Shown: positions 49,789 to 61,100 of the stretch, piece by piece
How positions within the stretch are numbered: position 1 is the first letter of the stretch
How the letters are laid out: the number at the start of each line of letters is the position of its first letter
Assembly: GCF_040054535.1 (NCBI RefSeq)
Contig: NC_090782.1
Span: 16,381,001 to 16,445,000 of the forward strand
DNA: 64,000 bases
Source: Antennarius striatus
Lineage: Eukaryota; Chordata; Actinopteri; Lophiiformes; Antennariidae
Direction of reading: 5' to 3'
The notes under the pieces: generated by a model
Seen by the model: only the letters and a program-made list of their open reading frames with translations
Told to the model about the DNA's origin: nothing
Database searches by the model: none
Translations under genes and position numbers: made by a program

Positions 49789-51545
49789 GTGAACAAGTCT
49801 TCACTGCGAGGAGTCTCTGGCTGCTAATTGGAAATATGCTAGAAATGACATTTCTAGAAATTACTTCTAGAATTGAAATATATATCATGCAGATTTTGAG
49901 TACTAGGTTCTATATTATCAATATACCGTAGATTATTACAACATATTATTAGCATAATGATTTTTCCCCACATGGTCCCTGTTAATCAAGTAGGTGTAGA
50001 TGAATGAAAGTACGATGTCTCCCATTAAAATGTACTCATACTGTACCATGACTACAAATACTTACCTCATACTTGCATTGCAATATTTTAATAAATTTCC
50101 AACTTGTGTAATACATAACAGTATACCCATACTCTGGAATGGAACTCATGCAGTTCATACTGCATGTGTGCAATATATCTGGAGAAATCAAAGCAAGTCA
50201 GGACATGATCATAATGAAGTTACACAGGAAATCAGTCATGGACTTCCAGTTAATTTGATGCCTTAGCTCATGGTGGTGAGGATGTCAAAACTTGTATCAC
50301 CAGAACTCACGATGAGGCATTGTGACTCAGTCTGTAACCTTCTGGGACATGAACATGAATGTTACACAGGATTCTAGTGAATACAAAGGCTGTTGTGCTT
50401 CAATGATTCCAGTTCAATCAAGTTTTTTTTCAACCATGTTTACACAGTCAACCATACAAAGTGCCACACACTCATCTGGGGCCGTAATTATCCACACAGA
50501 GACTAACATGTTAATGGAGGCGTCACACGTAATCTACAAACTTCTTTCCTGACAATACTTTACTTTGAGACTGCAGGTGCCAGGGATGCAAAGGACATGC
50601 CTTTCAGAATTGGGGGCTGCATAACCTGCTGAGGAGTAAAATGTAGCCTCAGAGGTGAAGTAAAGTCATGTGCAATTCATCAACTACTAAAGTCTTTTTT
50701 TGTTTGTGTTATGTAACTTATCATTTTCTAACTTGTTGACATGCTAGAACAAAAATCACATCAGCAAAAATCAAAGACTGTCCAAAAGTCAATGGATAAT
50801 GGGGGTATATATGAACCAGAATTGCCACAGTTGATCAGATTACACGTAATTTTGTTAATTCTCAAAGAGACATTGGATTCACATGGTGGCACTTTTAAAC
50901 CCAGAGACCAGTGTAAAATTAAAGCTGGTGTTTTGTTATGCAATGTACAATTACACACAATTTAGGGCTTTTCATCCTTATTTCCTCCCTTTTTTTACTG
51001 TAACTATCATGACTCTGGTAGTCAGAAATACTTTGATTGTGATTAGAAATGAATATAGCATTCAGTTTAGATAAAAGACAAAGGAGCCATTTGTGAATGT
51101 AACTGTGAGTCATTCAGTCATGATATCAGGAAGGGGAAAGAAGGAGGAGTGGATAACTTACAAGGTGAGGTTGTTTTGAATCACAACCTGTCTGTAGGTG
51201 TGAATTGACAGGCTATGTTTGACATGGCAGGCTGAAGATTTAGTGGCAAAGAGAATGAAGCTTCAAAATGTGTCAACTTCCACGACTTAATTCTGTTAAG
51301 ACGAAACAATCAGTTCCTCCAAATAAATCTGATTCAACAAAAGAGTTGTCAGTCTACTGCTGTCAGAAGCTGTTAGGACAACTACACGTTCATTGATGAT
51401 TGGGACAAGGAAATAATAGTGTGTTTTTTTCTAATACTGTTTACTGTACATACAATAGAAATACAAAAATCACCCGGGAGTCCTCTGCTTTTTTCACAGT
51501 GCTGTGTAGCAGACTGAAGAACCAACACAATGACCACATTATTAA
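48455..51545. other. Intergenic stretch between rubcn and the TSC22 gene
   Basis: A/T-rich sequence with no convincing exon on either strand. The only structured feature is the CA microsatellite at 49,713-49,786. Short ORFs lack family resemblance and splice context. Confidence 0.5.
49713..49786. repeat. (CA)n microsatellite
   Basis: About 37 uninterrupted CA units. Confidence 0.95.
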
Positions 51546-51549
51546 ACTT

Positions 51550-54142
51550 TTTATTTTCATGCAGGTGTTCAAATGAGAAGAAAATAAAATACTAGATTCT
51601 CAGGGATTTGGTGCCAATTTCTTCCGCTTACACCTGCATTCGGTAATCAAACTTTTTGAGAATGTATTTTACAATGGGTATCTAAATGTATTCCTCTCCA
51701 GAGGAACACAATATAATGTAAACTTTCCCCAAGTTCAACAGTTTCTTTAGTTTGGGATCTCGTCTTTACCTCCTTGGTAGATAAAGCACACTGATGTCAG
51801 ACTTGGGGGGGGGGGAAAGAGGTCAAAACCGTTCACATAGGACTGTGACGTGTTTGAGCTGTAATGACTCAGGCATGAATACTAGTGGAAGTACGGTATG
51901 TTTAGCTGTAGGGTCCAGGTGTTGACATATTGTCAAGAGTCGCAAACAAAATATGTTCATGTTGCAACGCAAAAAAATGTTCTGAATTTAACTGACTGCG
52001 TGTGACATTCTATTGTTTACTAGATGTAATTAAAAGCATATGAATGTTTTTTCCTGGTAGCAGAAAGTATTGGTGAAATAAAAACAAAACATGGTTATTA
52101 TCTTAATAAAACAGTAATTTTATTTTTGACTGAAAACTAAAATTGTCTGAACAGCACATTATAAGGGCATTGTTAAGAAATTTTCTCCAAGGCTCAGTGA
52201 TTACTTTCACACAGTACACATGACGTGTACACGGCATCTCCTTCAAACAATAGACTGCAAAGAAAAACCAGTAACGAGAGAAAAAATCATCCCAATTTCA
52301 AAGAAAAAAAATTACATGAAATCAAGGAAATCTATCCAGTAGACAGACGACTGATTGTACTATTACTAAGCATTTCGGTTTGGTTGTAAGCCACAGAAAA
52401 AGAAATCGAATCGCCTGATGATGACAGACGATGGCACAGGAGGCACAAAAGACGTGACACAGACATCCCATAATATGCTCATTACTGACAGAGTTCCTGC
52501 TAGTGTGAAATGTGTAATTGTTTCCATTGTTTTCTTGCGGATATCATGTTATTCTTTGTAAACAAAGTGTTGGTAGACTACAATCAAAATCTAAATGCTG
52601 CATTCATTAAATACATTAAAATTTGCAATGTAAGAAAACCTTTCATGTGCATATGAAATTTAACAGCATTGTATGAAAACACACAGATGGCTCCTTTTCT
52701 GACACTACTTTGTGCACAAGGCCGCTCCCTCAATCCAGCACAAATGCCTTTCCATTGTTTTGTTTTTTTTCTTACTTGACTTCTTAACCCATCTCTTCAC
52801 TTTCATAGATCCTTTCACATCATAATTCATAAATGTGTCAACAGAAACATAAGAGTGCTAGATAAAAGCATGAGGTAAGAAAGTGGTTCGTCTATAGATC
52901 ATGCAGAACATGCAAAACACTGACAAAAAAAAGTATAGGGAAGGAGAGAGAGTAGAAAAAAGTATGTGTGCATTTAAAAATGGGGGTGGGACCTTAAACG
53001 GCTTTGCATCTTTGGTTATAAAGGTCAAAACAATTTCACAGCTTTGCATCCCTCAACCGAACCCCCAATTAATTGTTTTTTTGTTTGTTTTGTTAAAGAA
53101 AGTCTTTTTAAAAATTGTTTTCTTTATCAAAACATCCCATCACATCTTAACAGACATTCTGCTATACAAACTGTCCTTGGTCTTAATACTTTACACTTTA
53201 CAAAATATACATTCAACCTGGATTTCACCTAATGTAAGCTCGGCTTTAGTGTTAGCACTATTTCATGACAAGAAATGTGTCTGCTATGGAACTTATTGCC
53301 TACTTACTGAGATCTAATTGTTGCAAGAGAATACCGACTTTAATACCTGACAGAATCTAAAATACCAAAAGAGAGATTTTTTTTGTTTTTATAAGTTTCT
53401 CCTTGATATTGTTCATTTACATTTTGACAATAGCAGCCCTGAAATAAATAAACGCAAATACTAAAACTGAACTAATGAAAAAGTATATGATTCATGTCAA
53501 AGTACTGTGGCTCTAATGAAACAACACAAGCTTCTGTTGCAGCATATAACAAGTCGAGGTTCTTGACTCGCTCCATTCGAGTCAAGGCGACCGCTGGCAT
53601 CCCCCCTTCTTGCTCAGGAGGGCAAATCCTCTACCACAACCCCTCCGTTTGGGGTTCTGGACTCTGTCAGGCTAGGTGTGACGAGAAATGACAATAGCAA
53701 AAGGACAGTCATGTTTGGATGTTACTGAACTCTTACACCACCCTCCACCGCCACCTGTTGAACCAACAAATCACGCTCTCGCTGCCCTTTGACCCCCATC
53801 TCCTCCAACAACAGCATGCAGTTCTATATGGTATTCACATCTTGCCGCTATTGGTTTGTAGCTTTCTTACGCCGACCACAGAGATAGAAGACTTTAAGGG
53901 GTGGCAGGGATCTTAATAATGTGAATGTCTGATGGCAGCAACATGCACACGCTGAAGAACAACAAACAAAGATGTTGCTGTTGTTGGTTTCTCCTCAAAT
54001 GGAGCAGACTGAATGCAGAGCCATGCCTTTTGCTTTACGAAGCAAAGGGGAGGACAATTGAAGCAATTGTCTTTAATGAAAGGATCTTCCACTCCCGTCA
54101 ATGGGCGGTATATGATAGAGTGTGTACTGAGAGGAGGGGGGA
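51550..54142 (-). other. Probable 3'UTR of the TSC22-domain gene
   Basis: Downstream of the stop codon at 54,143 no further exon is visible. A canonical AATAAA on - occurs at 51,550-51,555 (TTTATT on +). Long, A/T-rich 3'UTRs are usual for TSC22 family genes. Earlier hexamers (for example near 52,120) could give shorter transcripts. Confidence 0.45.
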
Positions 54143-56936
54143 TCACGCTGATGTGATGTTGGGTTGATGAGGGACACTCTGACTCCCCTCGTGGTGAATC
54201 AAAGGAGTGCTGTTATTGTTTGAGACAAGTGCGTGGTGTTGCTGCTGCAGCGGCGGAGGCGATGTGCTGCTGATGCCCTGGGTGATCTGACAGGACAGTT
54301 GGCCGAGTTGGTCCGAGTTGGCCAGCGACTTCAGCACAGCGTTCTCACGCTCCAACACCGAGTTCCTCTCGTACAGCTCCTTGATGTGTTCTTTCAACAC
54401 CTCCACCTCCTCGCGAACAGCATACATCAGGTGGCTTTTTACCAAGTCCTAGAAGACACAGAAAGCTTAAGCATTCAGGCTAAAACAAGACAGCTGATTG
54501 TACGTTTTTTTAACGGCAGATTCTATCCTCAAACAAGGGTGAGTTTAACAATTATCATATACGGTAAAGGTTAAAGTGAATTTCATGTATTTCACTGAAG
54601 AGTTATCTAACAGTTGTGACAGCTTTTTTTAACAAGTAACATAAAAGTGAAGAAAAGGAATAGATGTTGCCTGGCCACATGTGTTCTGCTTCTAAATATG
54701 CTGACAACTCACCATTGCCTGCTCAATCTTGTTGTCAATGGCAACAACGCTGGCACCAGATGCACTGTGGAGAGAAAGAGTCACAGTTAACCACAGGAGA
54801 CCTCTCTGTCTGCAACATTCTTTGGGTTAAGATCTGCTCTTTATCAATGACTCTAGAGAATAATCTGTTGCATAACTTTCCAAATAAATGACTAAATTGT
54901 CAGTTTTATTTTCTGAAAATGACACGAACAACCCCACAGTGGACTTGATTTATTTTCACTCTGTCAGCTTTGTGAGTGTGGGTCACAAACTGCTCTCATC
55001 TTGCAGCCTCTTTTCCCTTCTTTGTTATACACAAACCTACACTCAAACACCCATACACATCTGGTCTGAACTACAAATGCTTTTCCTGCAACACCTCCTT
55101 TTGTTTCTCACTCCCTGTTTCTGCTGTTTAGACTTTAGGATAGAGTTACCTCTACTCCAGTTCTGAGCATGAAGTAGATAGAAAATAGGCCCAACCCCCC
55201 TCCCCCCAAACATTTAATAACAATGCATGGAAAACTAATCAAAAATCAATCAAGAAAAGACTTAAATTACAAAAACAAATTCACAACCTGTATTTCACAA
55301 CAATTACATTTTCAGAGTTGTTTTTGCATAAAGACTTATAATAAACTAATAAAGGGATCTTTAATCTTTAATTGCACCAGTATGTATGTGAATATTCTTT
55401 TTAATGAGCACAAATAAGACATTTGTCAGCTCATAACTGCATAATAATACACAAATGTGACATATCTAATTCCTTTTGAGGCAGTAAAAAGGTGAAAATT
55501 GCTTCAGACGACGTATTATCAGTAAGTCCTATATAGTCCTATTAAAACATAACACTGTATATAAAGTAGTACCTTTGAATGGGTTCTAAAGAGTTTTAAC
55601 TCAATATGAGTCACAGATAAAACGTTTCACCAAATATTTTCCGCGGTAAGTCAGCAAAAAGAGGCCGCGATGACAAGTTACGCTCTGGGTGCGGCTCACG
55701 TCAGCGATCGATTCTCACGATCGGGAAAATCCCTTTGTCGATCAGTTTCTGTCCACAAACACATCGCCTTGCGTTCTGACGTAAAGAACCTGCCCATTTA
55801 AGCATCCCTGTCGGTTACAATGATCCAAAACAATCCATAGCAGCGCAACATTTTGTTTTCCTCCTTTCTTCCCTCCAAGGAAAGACAGAAAAATAATGTC
55901 CAAAACTACGGACAGAACAAAAGACGATCAACTTACTAAGCCACGTACACAATCCAGATCCAAACGCAAAAATTAATACAATAAATTTCACGAAATGAGA
56001 TTGTAAATATTTTTATCCGTCTTAACAGTTGCCGCTGCCTTGTTGCACAATCACCCCTCCTCACTGGGATGTTGATCCAAGAACGACACGGCACCCAAGC
56101 CTTTTCGCTCCGCTAGAGGGCGCTCTGATATGAATCCATGATGAAAAAGTACATCGTGTGCAGAGAAGGTAATTATGTTTTGTCAAGGGTCGAAAATTAA
56201 TGTATGGAACGCATGAGGGCACAAGAGTCAAAAAGAAATTTGCACAAAATGTCTCCTGTTTCAACTAGTTTGTCAAACGTGATGGTAGTTATGTTAAATA
56301 TGTAATGTGGATATTTTTAAAACTACAGGAAAATGTTGATCAACTGTTTTTCAAACTTAAATCAATTCAAACTTAAATGTAAAAGCAATATGTACTCCTA
56401 AACCCAAGGCGGCAAAACCCTAACTAACATCAGCACACGGACCACCAGATGTCTGTCCAGCATGCGCTGAGTGTCGGAGCGCACGTCGGCAGCCAGGAGG
56501 TGGGGGTGGGAAAAACCCAGCTGGTGTGAGCAGAAAACGGACACTGGAAATATTGAATTTGAATCGTGTCAATGAAAAGACTTAAAATATAAGACAACGA
56601 GTCCAAATTTTCCTCAGTCCAAAATAACATGCTGAACAAATCAGTAAACAGACACACAAAGTATTCAGAAAGAGTGCTGGCAGGAGCTTGGCAGGGGAAT
56701 TTGATAAAGGAAAAAAAAAAATCCGATACGACATAGCAATAAACGCATCCCGTACAAAATAGGACATGATAACCAAACTAATACGCCTGAGAGACTAAAA
56801 ATCATCCTGGCTATAAAGCAACTTGTCTAAAATCAGTTTACCTGAAGTATCTGGTCCTGTAGGACATCAGACGTCCTGAATAAGTTGGTGAGGACCCGGG
56901 CGAACATGGCAGACTGTAGCTCACTCCGCAGCGCAT
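54143..56936 (-). CDS. TSC22-domain leucine-zipper protein, short isoform (3 exons, 150 aa)
   Basis: Exons on -: 56936..56842, 54764..54713, 54448..54143 (95+52+306 nt, in phase). The second and third exons encode the unmistakable TSC22 signature: [17 protein letters not shown], then the TSC box [18 protein letters not shown] and a leucine zipper ([20 protein letters not shown]). A Gln/His/Ser-rich tail ends NITSA. Family members dimerise through the zipper and act as transcriptional co-regulators in nucleus and cytoplasm. The tail after the zipper ([11 protein letters not shown]) does not let me choose between paralogues D1 to D4; linkage to rubcn would fit D2 or D1. The first exon is the weak part: it is chosen because it has a phase-2 donor, and its 32 residues are not a conserved leader. 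A long upstream exon beyond the window is possible. Confidence 0.8.
55640..55815 (-). promoter_or_regulatory. CpG-rich block in TSC22 intron 1 with kappaB-like and CRE-like sites
   Basis: A local cluster of CpG in A/T-rich surroundings. It holds CGATCGATT and CACGATCG palindromic pieces, two ACGTCA/ACGTAA-type CRE half-sites and GGGATTTTCCC on - (55,722-55,732), which fits the NF-kappaB consensus. It may be an alternative promoter or enhancer for the TSC22 gene. This is inferred from motif content only. Confidence 0.3.
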
Positions 56937-57039
56937 TTTACCGTTTGGTTATTAAGTGTTCCTGCCCTGAAACTCGTCTGACTTCTAAACACAGATGCTT
57001 CTTGTTTCACTACGAGTTGTACGTGATTTAAAAGCACGC

Positions 57040-57085
57040 CTGGTCACGTGGTGACAAACCACGGGGGCGGAGTCAGTAACTACCT
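57040..57085 (-). promoter_or_regulatory. Promoter-like sites upstream of the TSC22 short first exon
   Basis: A CACGTG E-box (within GGTCACGTGGTGAC, near 57,051-57,057) and a GGGGCGG GC box (57,063-57,070) lie 105-135 bases upstream of the chosen ATG, in otherwise A/T-rich DNA. Confidence 0.4.
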
Positions 57086-57765
57086 CCCTTTTTTACTTCT
57101 CTGAAGAATCTTCAGTGGTAACAGCAGATCCTGTCATCCGTCACACATTTCTCTGGAAAAATCAAAGTGGCACAAGAAGCTAAGTGTTGTAAATAAAAAA
57201 ACAAGTTGTTGGTGTGGTTGTTCCTGGCTCATTGACAGGAGAAAATGTACTCTTCAATTTACAGAATACTGTAGTTAAAAATGTAGTTTTAACTGCTTCA
57301 AACATCAACTTAATAAATGTTTTCAAGCACCAAAAGGTTTTCTTAAAATTACATGCTGACTGTCCAAGTTTAATATTATTCTACTGTATATCCTAACTGT
57401 TGAGGAAAAGCAAATTCAAGATAACATGTGAAATCTGGGAAAACATTTAAAAAAAAAAACGATTGAAGTTCACAACTCATAAGAGTTGTAACATCTTCAT
57501 TTTAAAAATGTGGTTCTTTTTCTATTCATATGAGAGTACAGAGGCAAGTGTATGCTTTAGTCAGTTTTGAAATGTAATACAAAAGATTTCCAACAGTTAA
57601 CCACTTCCTTGTTTCTTTGCTCGTTTCAGGGATGTACAAAAAAAAAAAAAAGAATTCCCCAAAGGACATTAATAATGGCCGATTCTTCTTTATCAAAGAA
57701 CAAAGGGTGAGGCAATAAATAGCTTATTTCACTGATCTAAAAAGAGAGCATACAGAAATGGTTTA

Positions 57766-58130
57766 CAGTAATCCCTCATTACTTGCGGTTAATGCGTTCC
57801 AGTATCATCCGCACAAAACAGAATTCCACAATAAAGCAACAATTTATTTTAGTATTTACGGTAATTTAAACATTTATGAACCCTCCCCATGCTGATATTA
57901 AACCACCTTACATCTGTATTACCTTTTCCCACACTCTTCTAGACTGTTTTAAACAATTACAGTATGTATTTAAAAAAAGTCGCAAGAGGAACCCATGAGT
58001 CGGAACGCAGTGCACACATGGATGCTGTCAGCCAGTAGCATGCGCGTACGGTATCACGTGACGACCTACTAAAAACCGGCGATTTATTGAAGTCACGCAC
58101 TTTGAAGCGTGAATAAGCGAGGGATTACTG
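57766..58130. mobile_element. pogo/Tigger-like miniature DNA transposon, copy 1 (365 bp)
   Basis: The ends CAGTAATCCCTC and GAGGGATTACTG are perfect 12-bp inverted repeats flanked by TA (57,764-57,765 and 58,131-58,132), the Tc1/mariner-pogo target duplication. There is no transposase frame. Confidence 0.8.
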
Positions 58131-58134
58131 TATC

Positions 58135-61100
58135 TGGGTTGATACAAAACGTGATGAACATGTGACAATTGATGGGAAACGTGATGAACATGACAAAATG
58201 AAAAAACGTGTATTCTATAAGTGCCTCACTCTGCTGTTTCAACTATAAGTATGTGAGCAATGCAAAAAAACATTCCTACCTGTGAGTCAGTGAGTGCGAA
58301 GAATGAACAAAAATATAAATTGGGACCAAAAATGTCTTGATTCGGCCTGGGGAAGTTATGAGGAGTCTCGACTAATTTTTTGCCATTGTCCAAGTCAAAC
58401 AAGAGAAAATGAACATTTAATTTAAAGAGGGAAAACACATGGTACTTTATGTAAGAACCACTTGCTGTCTTAACCTGCACATATACTCCCAAACAATTCT
58501 CCAGGACCACAAGACGCTACATTCCAGCTCTGGACACCTCCGGCCCTCAGGCCACCTCTAAAGTGAGACATCTGTGTCAGAGCCATCATCATGCTGTTAC
58601 AATACACAGTCAAGTTCCTTGCTCAGCACTGGTTATCAAAACAGTTGTGGAAGTTTTCAGTTTGATGCCAGCTAAAGAGAGTTTTGCCGTCATTCATACT
58701 TCATCAATCTGCTCCGCACTCGCAAACAGCTCTGGATAAAAGTGTAAACTCAATGTCATAAATTTGGATATCACAGCGTCTACTTTTTACACGTGGTTCT
58801 ATATCACAAAAGTCAAGCGCAAGAACAAAGTGTGATCTCCAACCATCTGTCTGGATTCATTAATTAAAGTTTAGGGCTCCAAAAGTCCAACATGTTCTCC
58901 ATGGAGGGCACAGATGCACCGGCACACTTCCCCAACGCAAAGTATATAAACAGTCCATGTGGGGAGAGGCAGCTGAATAAATTAAACTTCAGCCTTTAAG
59001 AGATGACCCCTCAGCACAAGTGTGTTTCATAACAACAACTGCAGGGGGGCTGAAACAACAAAGGAATGTGCTCACTTATGACTTACTGTTGTTGTAATTC
59101 AGATGCATGCTGGCCTGCTGCAGCTCAGCTGCTTCACCAGACGGGGTAGCTAGAGGCTCTGATGATTCATGAGCAAGCTGTCGAGATGCTCACAGCAGCT
59201 TCAGGTAACAGCAGTTCAGTAATGTCACCAAGAATAAGATTATTTCACTGGCTAGGCTACAATCAACTAGTCCTTTCCATTGTACAAGATGCCCAAACAT
59301 GAGCAAGTTTCAAAATCTTACCTCCCGCTGTTTCACTTAATGAGATAGTGAGCGACAGTCATCTTAGTTATTACCTTGATGTTTATTATCTGTGGTTCTT
59401 ATCTATGGAGGACATTTAATGAACAGTATTATTAGTAACTCATCCTGTTGCGCTATCAAAATGCTATAAATAATAATGAAAATTAAATGTTTTGTGAAAG
59501 ACTGAACTGTAAGTTTCTTCTCTGTTTGGCTTGCTGATTTACAAGAAAATAACTGTATGACCCTGAAAACTGAACTCAAAAACACCCAGTCTGAACAAAT
59601 GACACCAGTATTTTTTGAAACGCTAAAAAACAAACTGTGTCCTAAATAGAACTACAGGTTCCAGGAACCACACGCGAATAATGAATTTGGCAATAGAGCG
59701 ACAAACTATCTCATTATTTACGGCAATTTAAACATTTATGTACCCGCCTCATACTGATATTAAATTGCCTTCTATCTGTATAACCTTTTTACACACTCTT
59801 ACCGACTGTTTAAAGCACTTTTGTGCCTCAAATAAGTCTGAGACTCACGGTTCGGAATGCACTTCCGGATGACGTCAGAATGCACGTACAGTATCACATG
59901 ACTGCCTGAGGTGAAGTTGCGAGCGTTGATGCCGAATGCGCGAGGGCGCACTGTATTTCATTTGCATGGAAGATGATTGTGTGGGGCAACTACATGAGCC
60001 ACAAACTACTCGGACATCGCACTTGTCAGGAGACTGTTTTGTTTTTTCACATCAGTACATCAGAGTTCTCAATATGTCCTAAGCATTTTTTTATGTTTAT
60101 TGTTTCCTTTTTTCACTTAAGATGGTAATTGGTATAACAAGACTCAAAAGAACATACTGTATATGCCATCAAATAAATCACCCAAAATGTAAACAATTAA
60201 AATGGGTAATGAAATTTAAAAAAAAGTGTAGTACCTTGTGACACATGACAGGAACCACGTACAAAAAGAATCTTGACACATTTCTTCTGTCACATTTTAC
60301 TGTAAAGCTCCAAAACTGACATTCTGACGACGCTAAAAGCATGTGAAAACCGTTGAGCATGATTGATATTTGTCTTGCCAAAATGTTGGGTACATAGTTC
60401 ACAACCAAACAATGAACTCTGTCCAGCATGGGACTTCTTTTGGGATATTTTATTCATTTTTAAATTTGACTAAATCAGTCATGAGTAGGTGCGTCTGACA
60501 AACAGAACAATTCGTACCCTCTCCTTTTATATAATCCCGAAGCTTGTACACAAACATCTCAGTCTTAATATGTCCCGATGTGATCCACTCAAAGGAACCG
60601 GCCTGCCCTCTCTGAGGTCATGGATACCTTTCGCGGAATGTTTTGTCAAATGAACTGGATTACAGTGAGCATGAGAAAAATCAAGGCAATGACAGAATTA
60701 ATTCTTGTCTCAGGGCATAATCACTATTAATCCAATATATTACTGAAGGTCTTGTTATTTCACAAGTTAAATAACCCCTAGCAGAGATGTTTGTGAATGA
60801 CTGCTGAGCCGCTCCTAGAACTCGTGAAGAAATGGTGACAAGCCACAGCATCATGTGACCATCAAATTCCATAAGCAAACAGTGTGGGGGATCTGGGTTA
60901 AGGGTCTTCCAGCCTTAAATATATACTGTGAAATCATTATTAAAGTCAAACCAGATCTTCAGCATGCTGTAACAGATACCTCAGGACACCTTCTATGATC
61001 AAGTAGAGTCCATGCCTTGACTGGTCAGAGCTGTTTTATCAGCAAAAGCGGGATTTACATGATATTAGACAGGTGGTCATCATGTTACAGCTGATCGGTA

